NCBI RefSeq assembly: GCF_019097595.1
Contig: NC_080715.1
Span: 29,347,355 to 29,411,354 of the forward strand
Direction of reading: 5' to 3'
From: Hemibagrus wyckioides
Taxonomy: Eukaryota; Chordata; Actinopteri; Siluriformes; Bagridae
DNA: 64,000 bases
Shown piece by piece: positions 39,405 to 51,339 of the stretch; the first letter of the stretch is position 1, and each line of letters starts with the position of its first letter. Made by a program: the position numbers and the translations under genes. Below the pieces are notes generated by a model. That model was not told where the DNA came from. It did not search any database and was given only the letters and a program-made list of their open reading frames with translations.

Positions 39405-39775
39405 AATAATAATATTAATAATAATAATAATAATATAACTTTACTTATTACTCTAGTTTCTTTACTTTCACTTTCTTTTGTTTCCTACTACCAACACCAG
39501 AAACGCAAATATTTATACTCATGTTTAAATTAAGAAATGTTTAAAACGTAATAATGTAAATAAATGAAACAAATAAATGTGCCACATCTTGTGAAAAAGA
39601 TTTCAAACTGCTCATACACACAAAACGTGTTGGTGTTTTATACCTACTGTTTATTACTGCGTAATAACAACTGATCAATTATTAGATCGTTTAGATATAA
39701 TAATAATAATAATAATAATTATTATTATTATATTATTATATTTTTATATTATATTATTATAATTATTATTATTGT
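39405..39775. repeat. (AAT)n / (ATT)n arrays
   Basis: AAT run at 39405-39433 and an inverted AAT...ATT arrangement at 39699-39775 that can fold on itself. Confidence 0.8.
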
Positions 39776-40149
39776 TTATTAGAAAATGAATTGTTTTTGA
39801 CCCTGAATGGTGAAAAGGGTGACGTTTAAATTTTTTTTAAAACAAACAAATAAACAAACTCTAAGTGACTCACGGTGCAGATGAACATTTTGTGTAAACA
39901 TAACTCAATAAACCGAATCTATACTGTCATAAGGAACAGTAACTTCACATTTTTCATTAGATCGCACACCTACATGAATTTAATTGCCCTGGTGTAAAAG
40001 TTTAGACTTGTATAAAAACCCTACCTGTTTCATATGAACTCATTTGCGCATCAGCAGCTTTGATTGTCATTAAATGACGCGATAATAGCAACAAAAGTTA
40101 AAAAAAAAAGCATATTGGGAGTAAGAGAAAGAAGTTTAACTCACTTCAA

Positions 40150-40420
40150 CGAATTCCTCTTTTCAGGTAAATATCACCAGGAACCACAGGGAGAGAGAGA
40201 GAGAGAGATACAAAGAGACACGCCGCTGAGCCGAGGCGAGTACAAACATCTCACCGCAGCTACTCCTCACGGTGAGACCTGAAGCTACGTGATTGGTTAG
40301 AAGCAAAAATGATTGACAATTAACCTGCGTATGTCCCGCCCACTCCTGGCTCGCGTTAAGTCAAATAAACAGCCAATGCCTGTTAACGTATGCCTCATAA
40401 ACATCTAACGAAATAGTGCT
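40150..40420 (-). promoter_or_regulatory. Candidate sh3bp4 promoter / first non-coding exon
   Basis: About 6 kb upstream of the sh3bp4 start codon lies a local GC/CpG-rich patch with a GC box (cccgccc near 40337), CCAAT motifs on both strands (attgg near 40293, ccaat near 40373), and a (GA)n tract at 40191-40209. An acceptor-like AG (tgcag) precedes the first coding exon at about 34228, so an upstream leader exon is expected. That this patch supplies it is inference from composition and position. Confidence 0.4.
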
Positions 40421-40657
40421 TCCTTTAACATCTGTATAAAGTACATAATTATTCTTTTTTTTTTTGCCATACTTTCTCATTTTAAATGTATTTGTAATTT
40501 TGTTTTATTATGAAATCTGCATTAAAAAAAATCTAATATTTAATTGTGTCTACAGTGTCCTCTAGTGGACATCAAGCATAAATGCTTTCATTTGGATAGG
40601 AAAGTTTGGGGATACAGGTAGTCACAGATTGCCCCCCCCCACGACCCTCGGACCATA

Positions 40658-41177
<520 letters not shown>

Positions 41178-42649
41178 TATTAGTATATAATGTGATGACA
41201 ATTTCTCTGATAGAGCATGAGATCAGTGAAATGTGACCCAGCTCATGCCAACCTGCTGACATACCATACAAGTACATTAAAGTAGTTGATGATTGTGTGC
41301 ACAGAAAAAAATACTGAATGCTTTTTATCAAGCAATCTAACATACAAAAATATGTTAGTGGGTGGATTAAAATTGCTCCTAGGTGTAAAAATGTGCTCTG
41401 CCTTAGGGTGGGGTCTCATGCAGGGAGTATTCCCACTCCACAGCCGGCCATTGTTCCTGGGATACGCTACAGATCAACATAAAGTGGCTACTGAAGATGA
41501 ATAAATGGACAAATTAATAAATTAATGTCATATTATATTATGATTAGATCATTTTATGATTTTTATATTTTACTCCAGTAATAATCCACAGTATAAACAC
41601 AATATAAAAGTCACACAGGATTAATATATTTTTTACATTGATTTAGTTATTCATTATTTAATTAGGTTAAAAAACATTTTTTCATGTTTAATCTTCACAT
41701 CATCACTGTGATGTTGTTTTTGTTCTTGTTGACTGATTTGCACCATTCTGTGTAAACTGTTGTGTGTGTGTGTGTGTGTGTGTGAAAGTCACAAGAGCAG
41801 TTTCTGATGCGTATCTGACACCCACAATCACAGAGATCAAACCTTTTCTACATTTTGATGTTTAATATGAAAATTTACTGAAGTTCATGACCTACATGAC
41901 TGAGTAGATGTACAAGTGTTCCTATTAAAGTGGATGGACACTGAAATCCACTTAAGTGAAAATATTTACTCATTTGCTTCTTTCTTTTTCAAATTCACAT
42001 TTTATTTCTCATGTACACAATCACACACAGTACGACATGTCCTTATTAGGAAACTAGAATCTGATTAAAAAAATGAATGGATTCAGAGAAAGGATTTAAC
42101 AGTAGACAAGAAAAAAATTACAATTAAAATAAGATACAAGATACAAGATTTTATGGTCCAAAAAAATGAGTTCATTATCAGTTCACAACTGAGTGTACTG
42201 TGCATATTTAACAAGTTCATATATTCTATTACAGGTTTTTTATTTAATATTATTCAGTTTCTTAACCATAAGAACACAAACCTCTTCCTGTTTCTGCATT
42301 ACATTACACAATGTTGGATTGTCCAATATAACACAATCCACGGCTTAAGGCGAGGTGATGGTAATGTCTTCTCATTCTGATCACCGAAACACCTGGAACT
42401 TCCGAGTATTAGAGTTTACAGGCAGTGAGCTGCCTCAACATGCCCACTAGACCTCATTTACAGTCATTAATAATAAACATTAATCATCGTCTCCATGTTG
42501 GTTTAGAATATAATCTAGAATATAAATAGTAGTGAGGAAAATGTGTGCTTAGATAAATATCCATTTAAGCAACTTTTATTCATAATACAGCACTCCGTTT
42601 TTTAGGTAAGAGTCTACAAACTATATCTGCCATTTCTGTTTCGTCTGTA
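41178..42649. other. Intergenic, AT-rich, no gene seen
   Basis: Includes (GT)n at 41760-41784. Nothing else recognised. Confidence 0.6.
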
Positions 42650-43163
42650 GCTATTGACTCTGCAGAAAGTTGGCAACTTCTGTGCACTGTGCGCCTCAGC
42701 CCACCCCGCTCTGTGATTTTATGTGGCCTACCACTTTGTGGCTGAGTTGCTGTTGTTCCCAATTGCTTCCACTTTGTTATAATACCACTATAATCCTGAC
42801 TATAATCCTGACTGTGTTCTACAGAGGGACCATCAAGAGCGTCCTGAGCAGCTGCATCACTGCCTAGTTTGGGAACTGCACCATTTCGGATCGCAAAAAC
42901 CTTCCGCTAGTGAGGATAGTGAGGACAGTTGAAAAGATCATCAGAGTCTCTCTCCCCTCTATCACAGACATTTACACTACACGCTGCATCTGCAAAACAA
43001 ACAGCATTGTGGCTGACCCCACACACCCCTCACACACACTCTTCACTCTCCTGCCATCTGGAAAGAGGTATTGAAGCATTCGGGCCCTCACAACCAGACT
43101 GTTTAAAAGTTTCTTCCCTCAAGCCGTCAGGCTCCTCAACACCCAGGACTGAACTGTACAAAA

Positions 43164-43198
<35 letters not shown>

Positions 43199-43920
43199 TC
43201 TCACCTGTATGAACAAACTTATATTGTTCATTACTTTTGCACTACCTCAACCACTGCTACTGCATTTTTGCACAATACGTGTTGTCAAGCCGCTATAAAT
43301 ATATGTTACAATCATATATGTTACTAGTTACCTGTATTTTCTACAGTTTCTCAAATGTTGAAAATTATTTCATTTTACAAATTCATTGCACATGTTCTCT
43401 TTTTCGGCGCTAAGTGTCCTGTTTTTTGTGTTGTCTTTTTGTACTTATTGTATTTGCACTGTCCTGTCTTTGCTCTGTTTGCACCTAGTTGCACACTTTA
43501 TACTTTATGTGACTAGGACAAACCTCTGTCCAAGCTCTGTGTTGTTGTTTTTTCTGTTTAAACTTTATGTTGTATGTTTATGTAGCACCAGGGTCCCAGA
43601 GAAACGTTGTTTCATTTCACTATGTACTGTATCCGATATATGTGGTTGAAATGACAATAAAAGCTTCTTGAATCTTGAACTAACAGTTGACCGTGGAATA
43701 TTTAGTAGTGAGGAAATTTCACAAGTGAACTTATTGCACAGTTGGCAACCTATCATGGTACCACACTTCAATTTACTGAGCTCCTGAGAGTGACCCATTC
43801 TTTCACAAATGTTTGTTGAAGCAGTCTGAATGCCTATAGGTGATTGATTTTATACACCTGTAGACATGGAATTCAATGATTTGGAGGGGTGTCCCAAAAC
43901 ATTTGGCAATATAGTGGATA
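42650..43920 (-). mobile_element. Family A-related Tc1 fragment split by a LINE
   Basis: Minus-strand N-terminal half of a Tc1 transposase in two pieces: 43690-43800 (MGHSQELSKLKCGTMIGCQL) and 42655-42786 (TATQPQSGRPHKITERG). The 5' terminus ends tttggcaatatagtg near 43915. Comparison with the intact copy shows the break falls in 'ttataatac|agctgacagttgac', where about 890 bases of LINE are inserted. The 3' half is missing. Confidence 0.85.
42787..43679 (+). mobile_element. 5'-truncated LINE (L2/CR1-like) 3' end
   Basis: Encodes the C-terminal tail of a non-LTR reverse transcriptase in broken frame (FYRGTIKSVLSS, DPTHPSHTLFTLLPSGKRY, SFFPQAVRLLN), followed by a 3' UTR ending 'gaaatgacaataaaagcttcttgaatcttgaa'. 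Such tails are characteristic of fish L2/Rex-type LINEs; the exact clade is not certain. Confidence 0.75.
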
Positions 43921-44149
43921 GTGTATTGTTACATCATTCAAAATTGTTTGCTATTAAAATGCTCCAGAATTATCAAAAGGATTTCAAGCCAGAATTTAAT
44001 TTGCAAAATGTAGATATTCTTCTTTTTTTCCTTTTTTCAAGCCATACATTTGTGACTTGGAAACTTCTTTTGCTTTGCATCATCATCATGGAATGCAACT
44101 GTTTAACAGCCTTTATTCCTTTATTCCATCTATTCTGACAGAAACCCGA

Positions 44150-44620
44150 GACTCACCTGACGAAGAAGCATTCCCATAGCATGATGCTCCCACCACCATG
44201 CTTTACCACTGGTCCAATGGTGTGATGTATTTTAGATCATAAGCTAAATAAGATCTGATGAAACCAAAGTAGAACTTTTGGGGCATAATTCTAAATGTTC
44301 TACTTTGGTCTCATCAGACCACAACACATTTCCAGACAACTTAGGCTTTTTAGGCCATATGAGTGAAGAAAACGATAGCATGTTGTCACATGCAGAGAAT
44401 GACCACATGTTTCCAGATATTTCTGCAGCTCTATTAATGCTGTTGTTGGTGTCTTGGCAGCCTCCATGATGAGTTTTCTTCTTGTCTGTTTCTGAGGGAC
44501 ATCCTGTTCTTGGTAATGTTACCGTACTCAATCATTTTTTCTGTTTGTTGATAATGGCCTTTATAAGGTTCCATGGTTTTGGAAATGTTTTTGTACCCAT
44601 CTCCTGATCAGTACGTTTCA
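44150..44620 (-). mobile_element. Degenerate Tc1-like fragment (another family)
   Basis: The minus strand contains a catalytic-motif remnant ([17 protein letters not shown]) and flanking sequence typical of Tc1 elements (ccaccatgctttaccactgg, conserved Tc1 wording, on the plus strand). Frames are broken. A short inverted repeat lies inside at 44258-44319. Confidence 0.6.
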
Positions 44621-45340
44621 ACAATGAGAACATTGAGATCCGTGCTCTGTAAGCTCTTTCTTTTTTTTTTAACCATGGCTTCAGCAGACAGATAAAACCA
44701 AGAAGGTATCAAGAAAATCCTGAAGATCTTTATTTGGAGTAAAGTTATAGTTAAAGTCTTTATCTGAATCATTTCTTTTCTAACCGTGGTATGATAATTA
44801 CTTTTGAGCATGAAGTGTGTGACTGGTATGAATTTCAATTTGAGTTGATTAATTCAGAGCTCAGCCACATGCTCCAGTAGAAAGTGGTGTACATACTTGT
44901 TTAACCCAGTTATTTCACACACAATTATATTTCCCACAAAAGTGGAAAATACATGTTATGATTGATTTTTGTTTCCATGAATTATTTTATTTAGTTTTTT
45001 TTTTTTTCAATTTAATTTCTTTTACATGTTTCTTTTACAGACTTTTGTATATTTTACCACTGTTTATTTAACACCATAACACACTGCACATTAGGGATAC
45101 TTCTGTTACCTTTCAGATTTTTCACATTCAACCACAATTGTTTCAACCTAAAAAAAAAAATAAAGCACTTCCTATGTTTGCATGTGAGTGTATTTCCTGT
45201 GTGACATTGTTCTGCCACAGCAATGCTGACCTTACACAGACAACAGGAAGGGGCCTGAGCTTTCTGTTTCTTTTTTTTTGTCTCTTTCTGTACCTGATGC
45301 ATTATTTGTCAGCACCTGAGATGAGCAAGCGCAATCAAAA

Positions 45341-47214
45341 ATGATGTTAGATCTATTGCTTTTCCTGGAAAAGGGTAAGGCATGCCGTACATGCAAGTCA
45401 TTTATGCAGCATTACTTTCTAAGCGTGTTATGGTTCTCTGTCGCTTGTTTGGATTTAGTTGCAGGTCTACATACCCTTACAGGACCCAGTGAAGTGAAGC
45501 AATGTGCAGGCAGATCCGTTCACATCGTCTGCCACTATCATTCCTTTTACCGGGACAATGTCAAATACTGGTGTAAAGGCTACTATTTTAATTACTGCAC
45601 GATTCTCATACGGACAAGTCAGTCTCAGAACATCTACGGACCCCTGCAGATAACTGATAATAAAAGCAATGGGTTTTTCACCATCCACATGAAGAATGTT
45701 AAAGCAGAGGATAGCGGATGGTACTGGTGTGCGATCGAAAGAGTCAGTCGTCACAGAAGCGTATCGATGCAGTTATTCATATCTGCAGGTAAGCTGACTT
45801 TCCTCTGATGGAGCAAAGTGTAGAGGGAAAGTATGATCATTTTGACATATTGTTTGGTGGAAAATGAGTTTAGAAATATGTTTTATTCGACAAATTTTAG
45901 AAATATGTTTTAAATATTTGTTGTACTGAATGCCGTGACTCATATAACATATATATATATATATATATATACTATATTGCCAAAAGTATTCGCTCACCCA
46001 TCCAAATAATCAGAATCAGGTGTTCCAATCACTTCCACGGCCACAGGTGTATAAAATCAAGCACCTAGGCATGCAGACTGTTTTTACAAACATTTGTGAA
46101 AGAATGGGTCGCTCTCAGGAGCTCAGTGAATTCCAGCGTGGAACTGTGATAGGATGCCACCTGTGCAACAAATCCAGTCGTGAAATTTCCTCGCTCCTAA
46201 ATATTCCACAGTCAACTGTCAGCTGTATTATAAGAACGTGGAAGTGTTTGGGAATGACAGCAACTCAGCCACGAAGTGGTAGGCCACGTAAACTGACAGA
46301 GCGGGGTCAGCGGATGCTGAGGCGCATAGTGCGAAGAGGTCGCCAACTTTCTGCAGAGTCTATCGCTACAGACCTCCAAACTTCATGTGGCCTTCAGTTT
46401 AGCTCAAGAACAGTGTGCAGAGAGCTTCATGGAATGGGTTTCCATGGCCGAGCAGCTGCATCCAAGCCATACATCACCAAGTGCAATGCAAAGTGTCGGA
46501 TGCAGTGGTGTAAAGCACGCCACCACTGGACTCTAGAGCAGTGGAGACGCGTTCTCTGGAGTGACCAATCGCACTTCTCCATCTGGCAATCTGATGGACG
46601 AGTCTGGGTTTGGCAGTTGCCAGGAGAACGGTACTTGTCTGACTGCATTGTGCCAAGTGTAAAGTTTGGTGGAGGGGGGATTATGGTGTGGGGTTGTTTT
46701 TCAGGAGCTGGGCTTGGCCCCTTAGTTCCAGTGAAAGGAACTCTGAATGCTTCAGCATACCAAGACATTTTGGACAATTCCATGCTCCCAACTTTGTGGG
46801 AACAGTTTGGCGCTGGCCCCTTCCTCTTCCAACATGACTGTGCACCAGTGCACAAAGCAAGGTCCATAAAGACATGGATGACAGAGTCTGGTGTGGATGA
46901 ACTTGACTGGCCTGCACAGAGTCCTGACCTCAACCCGATAGAACACCTTTGGGATGAATTAGAGCGGAGACTGAGAGCCAGGCCTTCTCGTCCAACATCA
47001 GTGTGTGACCTCACAAATGCGCTTCTGGAAGAATGGTGAAAAATTCCCATAAACACACTCCTAAACCTTGTGGACAGCCTTCCCAGAAGAGTTGAAGCTG
47101 TTATAGCTGCAAAGGGTGGACCAACGTCATATTGAACCCTATGGATTAGGAATGGGATGTCACTTAAGTTCATATGCGAGTCAAGGCAGGTGAGCAAATA
47201 CTTTTGGCAATATA

Positions 47215-47276
<62 letters not shown>

Positions 47277-48909
47277 TCTCACAAAAGTGAGATACCCCTC
47301 ACATTTTTGGAAATATATTTTATTTTATCTTTTCATGTGACAACACTGAAGAAATGACACTCTGCTACAATGTAAAGTAGTGAGTGTACAGCCTGTATAA
47401 CAGTGTCAATTTGCTGTCCCCTCAAAATGATTCAACACACAGCCATTAATGTCTAAACCGTTGCCAACAAAAGTGCGTACACCCCTAAGTGGAAATGTCC
47501 AAATTGGGCCCAAAGTGTCAATATTTTGTGTGGCCACCATTATTTTCCAACACTGCCTTAACCCTCTTAGGCATGGAGTTCAGCAGAGCTTCACAGGTTG
47601 CCACTGGAGTCCTCTTCCACTCCTCCATGATGACATCACAGAGCTGGTGGATGTTAGAGACCTTGCGCTCCACCACCTTTCATTTGAGGATGCCCCACAG
47701 ATGCTCAGTAGGGCTTAGATCTGGAGACATGCTTGGCCAGTCCATCACCTTTACCCTCAGCTTCTTTAGCAAGGCGGTGGTCATGTTGGAATACTGCCCT
47801 GCGGCCCAGTCTCCGAAGGGAGGGGATCATGCTCTGCTTCAGTATACCACAATACATGTTGGCATTCATGGTTCCCTCAATGAACTGTAGCTCCCCAGTG
47901 CCGGCAGCACTCATGCAGGCCCAGACCATGACACTCCCACCACCATGCTTGACTGTAGGCAAGACACACTTGTCTTTGTACTCCTCGACTGTTGCCGCCA
48001 CACACGCTTGAACCATCTGAACCAAATAAGTTTATCTTGGTCTCATCGGACCACAGGACATGGTTCCAGTAATCCATGTCCTTAGTCTGCTTGTCTTCAG
48101 CAACTGTATGGGGGCTTTCTTGTGCATCATCTTTAGTAGAGGCTTCCTTCTGGGACGACAGCCATGCAGACCAATTTGATGCAGTGTGCAGCGTATGGTC
48201 TGAGCACTGACAGGCTGACCCCCCACCCCTTCAACCTCTGCAGCAATGCTGGCAGCACTCATACGTCTATTTCCCAAAGACAACCTCCGGATATGACGCT
48301 GAGCACGTGCACTCAACTTCTTTGGTGGACCATGGCGAGGCCTGTTCTGAGTGGAACCTGTCCTGTAAAACCGCTGTATGGTCTTGCCCACCGTGCTGCA
48401 GCTCAGTTTCAGGGTCTTGGCAATCTTCTTATAGCCTAGGCCATCTTTATGTAGAGCAACAATTTTTTTTTTCAGATCCTCAGAGAGTTCTTTGCCATGA
48501 GGTGCCATGTTAAACTTCCAGTGACCAGTATGAGAGAGTGTGAGAGTGATAACACCAAATTTAACACACCTGCTCCTCATTCACACCTGAGACCTTGTAA
48601 CACTAATGAGTCACATTACACTGGGGAGGGTAAATGGCTAATTGGGCCCAATTTGGACATTTCCACATAGGGGTGTACTCAGTTTTGTTGGCAACAGTTT
48701 ACACATTAATGGCTGTGTGTTGAATCATTTTGAGGGGACAGCAAATTGACACTGTTATACAGGCTGTACACTCACTACTTTACATTGTAGCAGAGTGTCA
48801 TTTCTTCAGTGTTGTCACATGAAAAGATAAAATAAAATATATTTCCAAAAATGTGAGGGGTGTACTCACTTTTGTGAGATACTATATATATATATATCTG
48901 ATATCTGAC

Positions 48910-48952
<43 letters not shown>

Positions 48953-50424
48953 TATGACATATATATATAGTATCTCACAAAAGTGAGTACACCCCTCAGA
49001 TTTTTGGAAATCTGACCTATATATATATATATGTCTCCATTTTAAATACCATTCTATAAGATGTGCCAAAATTCTAGATAAGAAACATATTCTATATGAT
49101 TACCATTTCTTTGTCTTCCATGCATGATGAACAGATCTGGGGATAGATGTGCTCTATCTTTTCCTGGTATCTTTTGTCAAGGCTATTCTTAAAGGCTATC
49201 TGAAGAAAGAAATATCTATACAAAATTGTAGAAGACATTTTACAGAAAAAGTGTCCCCAACATATAGAGACTTTTGCGACACTTATTTAAAATAATACAA
49301 AATATCAACTTTTTCTACATTTTTACTATAAGATTACTCAGAATAAAAGGTTCTAACTATAAAAAGTAAAAAAGTCAATTTTAGTGACCGCTAAAAAATA
49401 GAAATGAAATGAAAACTACTGTATATCACATCTCACAAATATTGGGGTGCTTGTACTTTGGGGGAAAGATCAGAACCACGGCTGCCACATAATAAATGAG
49501 AATAATCCAAAGTTTGTTTATTTCCACCATAGTGGATAGATAGTAGATTCAGATAAAACTTCAAACAGCTTAGCCTCTGCCTGGAACAACCAACTGAGAT
49601 TCCATATTAACTTGTTAGCTACTTCCTTGAAACTGCCTGTAATTGCAAAGTAACCAGAAAGGAAACCCATAGCAACCACTTGGAAATGAAATAGCAATCA
49701 CCTAACAACACACTAGGAACTATTTAGAATAACCTACAACTGCTAAGAAATCACCTAGCAATGACTAGAAATACCACAGCTTCCACCTACAGCACCACCT
49801 TAACCACAATCATGCCATTTTCTAATATTTTATTACTTAATCCTTTTATTACTTAAAACTTTATATCAACAGTGGTATATCAGTGGTATATCAGTGGTAT
49901 ATAAATCCTTATAGTTCTTGGGGTCAGTTTAATTTAACACTGAAATGACTTTCTTTCTCCAGCGCTGTTTGTCTTGAGTGTTTAAAGTTTCCGTTCTTAA
50001 AAGGAACTGTTTTTTTTCCACTGAAGAAGCACAGCATTGCTCTATACCGCTTGAGCCAACACACAACATACGAGAGACGACAATTCGACCACCGACGAGC
50101 GCTTTAACAACTTTCAGAACAACCACGATAACATCAACCTATTTAACAACGCTGAAAACCACAGATCTGACAGAAATGAAGCACGAAACACTGCCCGAGT
50201 AAGTTACCTGATGATGCTGTTGTTTGGAATTATTTTAAACCCTGTGTAAATGTGAAGTCTCGTCATTCTCATCATGTTTCATTTTCTGTTTTAGAGAGAT
50301 TTACGTCACTGAGCATTTTGCCCAAAAAATATGGAACGTCGCACGGTGGATCCTCTTTATATCAATGTGTCTCTACCTTACCTGTTTCATTGCATGCTTT
50401 GAAATATGGTTCAGAAGACGGTAA
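45341..50424 (+). CDS. CD300/pIgR-like (CMRF35-like) single-Ig membrane receptor
   Basis: Four exons give a complete 221-residue type I membrane protein: 45341-45374, 45459-45788, 50027-50198 and 50295-50424. Exon 2 is a V-type Ig domain with the canonical cysteine pair (VHIVC ... [10 protein letters not shown]) plus the extra pair (KYWCKG ... NYC) typical of CD300/pIgR-like domains. Exon 3 is a Thr-rich stalk joined in phase 1. Exon 4 encodes a transmembrane helix ([18 protein letters not shown]) followed by EIWFRRR and stop. A poly(A) signal AATAAA at 50529-50534 supports the 3' end. There is no ITIM or ITAM and no basic residue inside the helix, so signalling would need a partner or be absent. 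The 84-bp first intron is in frame without stops; retention would allow a start near 45397 with a better signal peptide ([13 protein letters not shown]). The 4.2 kb second intron carries two Tc1 elements. Family assignment is good; ligand and orthology are unknown. Confidence 0.75.
45969..47217 (+). mobile_element. Tc1-like transposon, near-complete (family A, copy 1)
   Basis: About 1.25 kb bounded by inverted ends (ctatattgccaaaagtatt at 45972 and aatacttttggcaatatag at the right), inside an AT microsatellite in the second intron of the Ig receptor gene. It contains a long transposase frame on the plus strand. It is one of two closely similar copies in the window, the other at 52817-54049. 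Confidence 0.93.
46104..47039 (+). CDS. Tc1-family transposase, C-terminally truncated by TGA
   Basis: 311 residues from [10 protein letters not shown]; an in-frame upstream ATG at 46020 lies near the TIR and is less likely. The order is a paired-like helix-turn-helix (about 1-110, with [15 protein letters not shown] and the GRP(R/H)K linker), then the DDE core. Candidate catalytic residues are present: Asp in LWSDQSHF, Asp in FQHDCAPVH and Glu in [13 protein letters not shown]. The frame ends at TGA after ALLEEW. The downstream DNA still reads [20 protein letters not shown], the usual C-terminus, so the stop is premature relative to relatives. Activity is doubtful but the frame is otherwise open. 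Confidence 0.88.
   Translation: MGRSQELSEFQRGTVIGCHLCNKSSREISSLLNIPQSTVSCIIRTWKCLGMTATQPRSGRPRKLTERGQRMLRRIVRRGRQLSAESIATDLQTSCGLQFSSRTVCRELHGMGFHGRAAASKPYITKCNAKCRMQWCKARHHWTLEQWRRVLWSDQSHFSIWQSDGRVWVWQLPGERYLSDCIVPSVKFGGGGIMVWGCFSGAGLGPLVPVKGTLNASAYQDILDNSMLPTLWEQFGAGPFLFQHDCAPVHKARSIKTWMTESGVDELDWPAQSPDLNPIEHLWDELERRLRARPSRPTSVCDLTNALLEEW
47218..47272. repeat. (AT)n microsatellite between two Tc1 elements
   Basis: About 27 AT units separating the family A and family B elements, both of which target TA. Confidence 0.9.
47272..48886 (-). mobile_element. Tc1-like transposon with about 240-bp terminal inverted repeats (family B)
   Basis: Left TIR about 47272-47513, right TIR about 48641-48886; both contain agtatctcacaaaagtgag and 'acagccattaatgtctaaac'-type sequence in opposite orientation. 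The enclosed minus-strand transposase begins at 48508 ([15 protein letters not shown]). It has recognisable helix-turn-helix and core pieces ([32 protein letters not shown]) but these lie in different frames and end early. It sits directly beside the family A element in the same intron and is flanked by AT microsatellite. Confidence 0.92.
47705..48508 (-). pseudogene. Degenerate family B Tc1 transposase
   Basis: An intact N-terminal frame of about 160 residues from 48508 is followed by at least two frameshifts near 48030 and 47800, which separate the catalytic motifs (first Asp in LWSDETK, second Asp in VFQHD). The SPDLNPIEH motif is out of frame (VSRSKPY). Not functional. Confidence 0.85.
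48884..48967. repeat. AT-rich palindromic microsatellite
   Basis: AT run flanked by tgacatatgtatat and its approximate complement atatatacatatatatgacat. Confidence 0.75.
48968..49011 (+). mobile_element. Solo fragment of family B Tc1 terminus
   Basis: About 44 bases matching the outer end of the long-TIR element (tagtatctcacaaaagtgag...), 80 bases beyond the full element and separated from it by AT-rich palindromic sequence. Confidence 0.75.
49012..50026 (+). other. Remainder of the Ig receptor second intron
   Basis: Unique AT-rich sequence; no second Ig exon found. Confidence 0.55.
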
Positions 50425-50528
50425 ACCAGAGACTCTAAGCTTTTACTCTGTGCATTTCTTTTATTTCATGACAGATATTTGGATGTTTCCTTAGGTTACT
50501 TTTTTTTTAAAAAAAAATGAAAGTTAAT

Positions 50529-50534
50529 AATAAA
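50529..50534 (+). terminator. Poly(A) signal of the Ig receptor gene
   Basis: AATAAA about 105 bases past the TAA that follows the transmembrane exon. Its position supports exon 4 being terminal. Confidence 0.55.
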
Positions 50535-50699
50535 AGTTCTATTCACCATCACACTTGGCCAAACAATCAATACTGGACCTTGCTATTAAGAAATGTTTAG
50601 AATTAGTTCATTTGTTTAAACAACAAAAATTGTTAATAGTTAATTTGTTTAATTAGAAATATTAAAAATTTATTTTCTTTATTGTTAAACCACCACTTC

Positions 50700-50925
50700 A
50701 GTGCAAATCAACTGTATTTCTATAGAGCTTTTAACAATGGACATTGTCGCAAAGCAGCCTTATAGGAATATAAAAATTGAACAAAAACAAAGTTTAAAAT
50801 TTATATTTATGAGTAATCTAATGAGTAAGCCAGGGTTGAAGGTGGTGAGAATCAGATGATTCAGACGAAGAAGCCTTGAGGGGAAACTTCCTTATATGGG
50901 TGACACCGGATAGGGTGATAATAAA
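50700..50925 (+). repeat. Interspersed repeat, full copy of the 5858 family
   Basis: Runs from 'gcttttaacaatggacattgtcgcaaagcag' to 'gggtgacaccggatagggtg'; located just past the Ig receptor poly(A) signal. Confidence 0.7.
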
Positions 50926-51339
50926 TATTTTCTTTTCTATTAACTGAACACTTTATAGTTAAGTGCAGGAACTTTTAATCTCTGAATTTATTATTGTTTG
51001 AACATAAAATTCTTCCTGACTAAACTGTTCAACGATGGAGACCTGAGCGCAAACCCGACCACTGCAATGGCAGATCAAAGCCACCACCATGGCCTCTAAG
51101 TGGTAACAGCAGTCCATGTGGGTTCATCAGTGATGGCCTCCATATGATGAGATGGATCAGACAGGTCCAGAGAGCAGAAGAGCTCAGGATCACTGGTGGT
51201 ATGAGTAACTTGAAAGAGAAAAAATCAGTTTCATATCTTTTATTACACATTAAGCACATACTGAAAATAAAATTTGTTTCAGTAATTAAACTTAAAATAA
51301 AATTCACCCTCAATCACAGCACAGTAGGTCAAGACTAAC

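Larger units (their letters stand above)
36481..40149. other. Probable sh3bp4 5' intron, no exon recognised
   Basis: AT-rich unique sequence with microsatellites. Short open frames (37100-37291, 38719-39093) lack motifs. Confidence 0.55.

Noticed and set aside
39699..39775. Inverted AAT/ATT arrangement as a hairpin RNA or CRISPR-like structure
   Set aside because: Simple-sequence slippage explains it; no spaced unique sequences.
46427..47197. 256-codon antisense open frame
   Set aside because: Shadow of the Tc1 transposase on the opposite strand.
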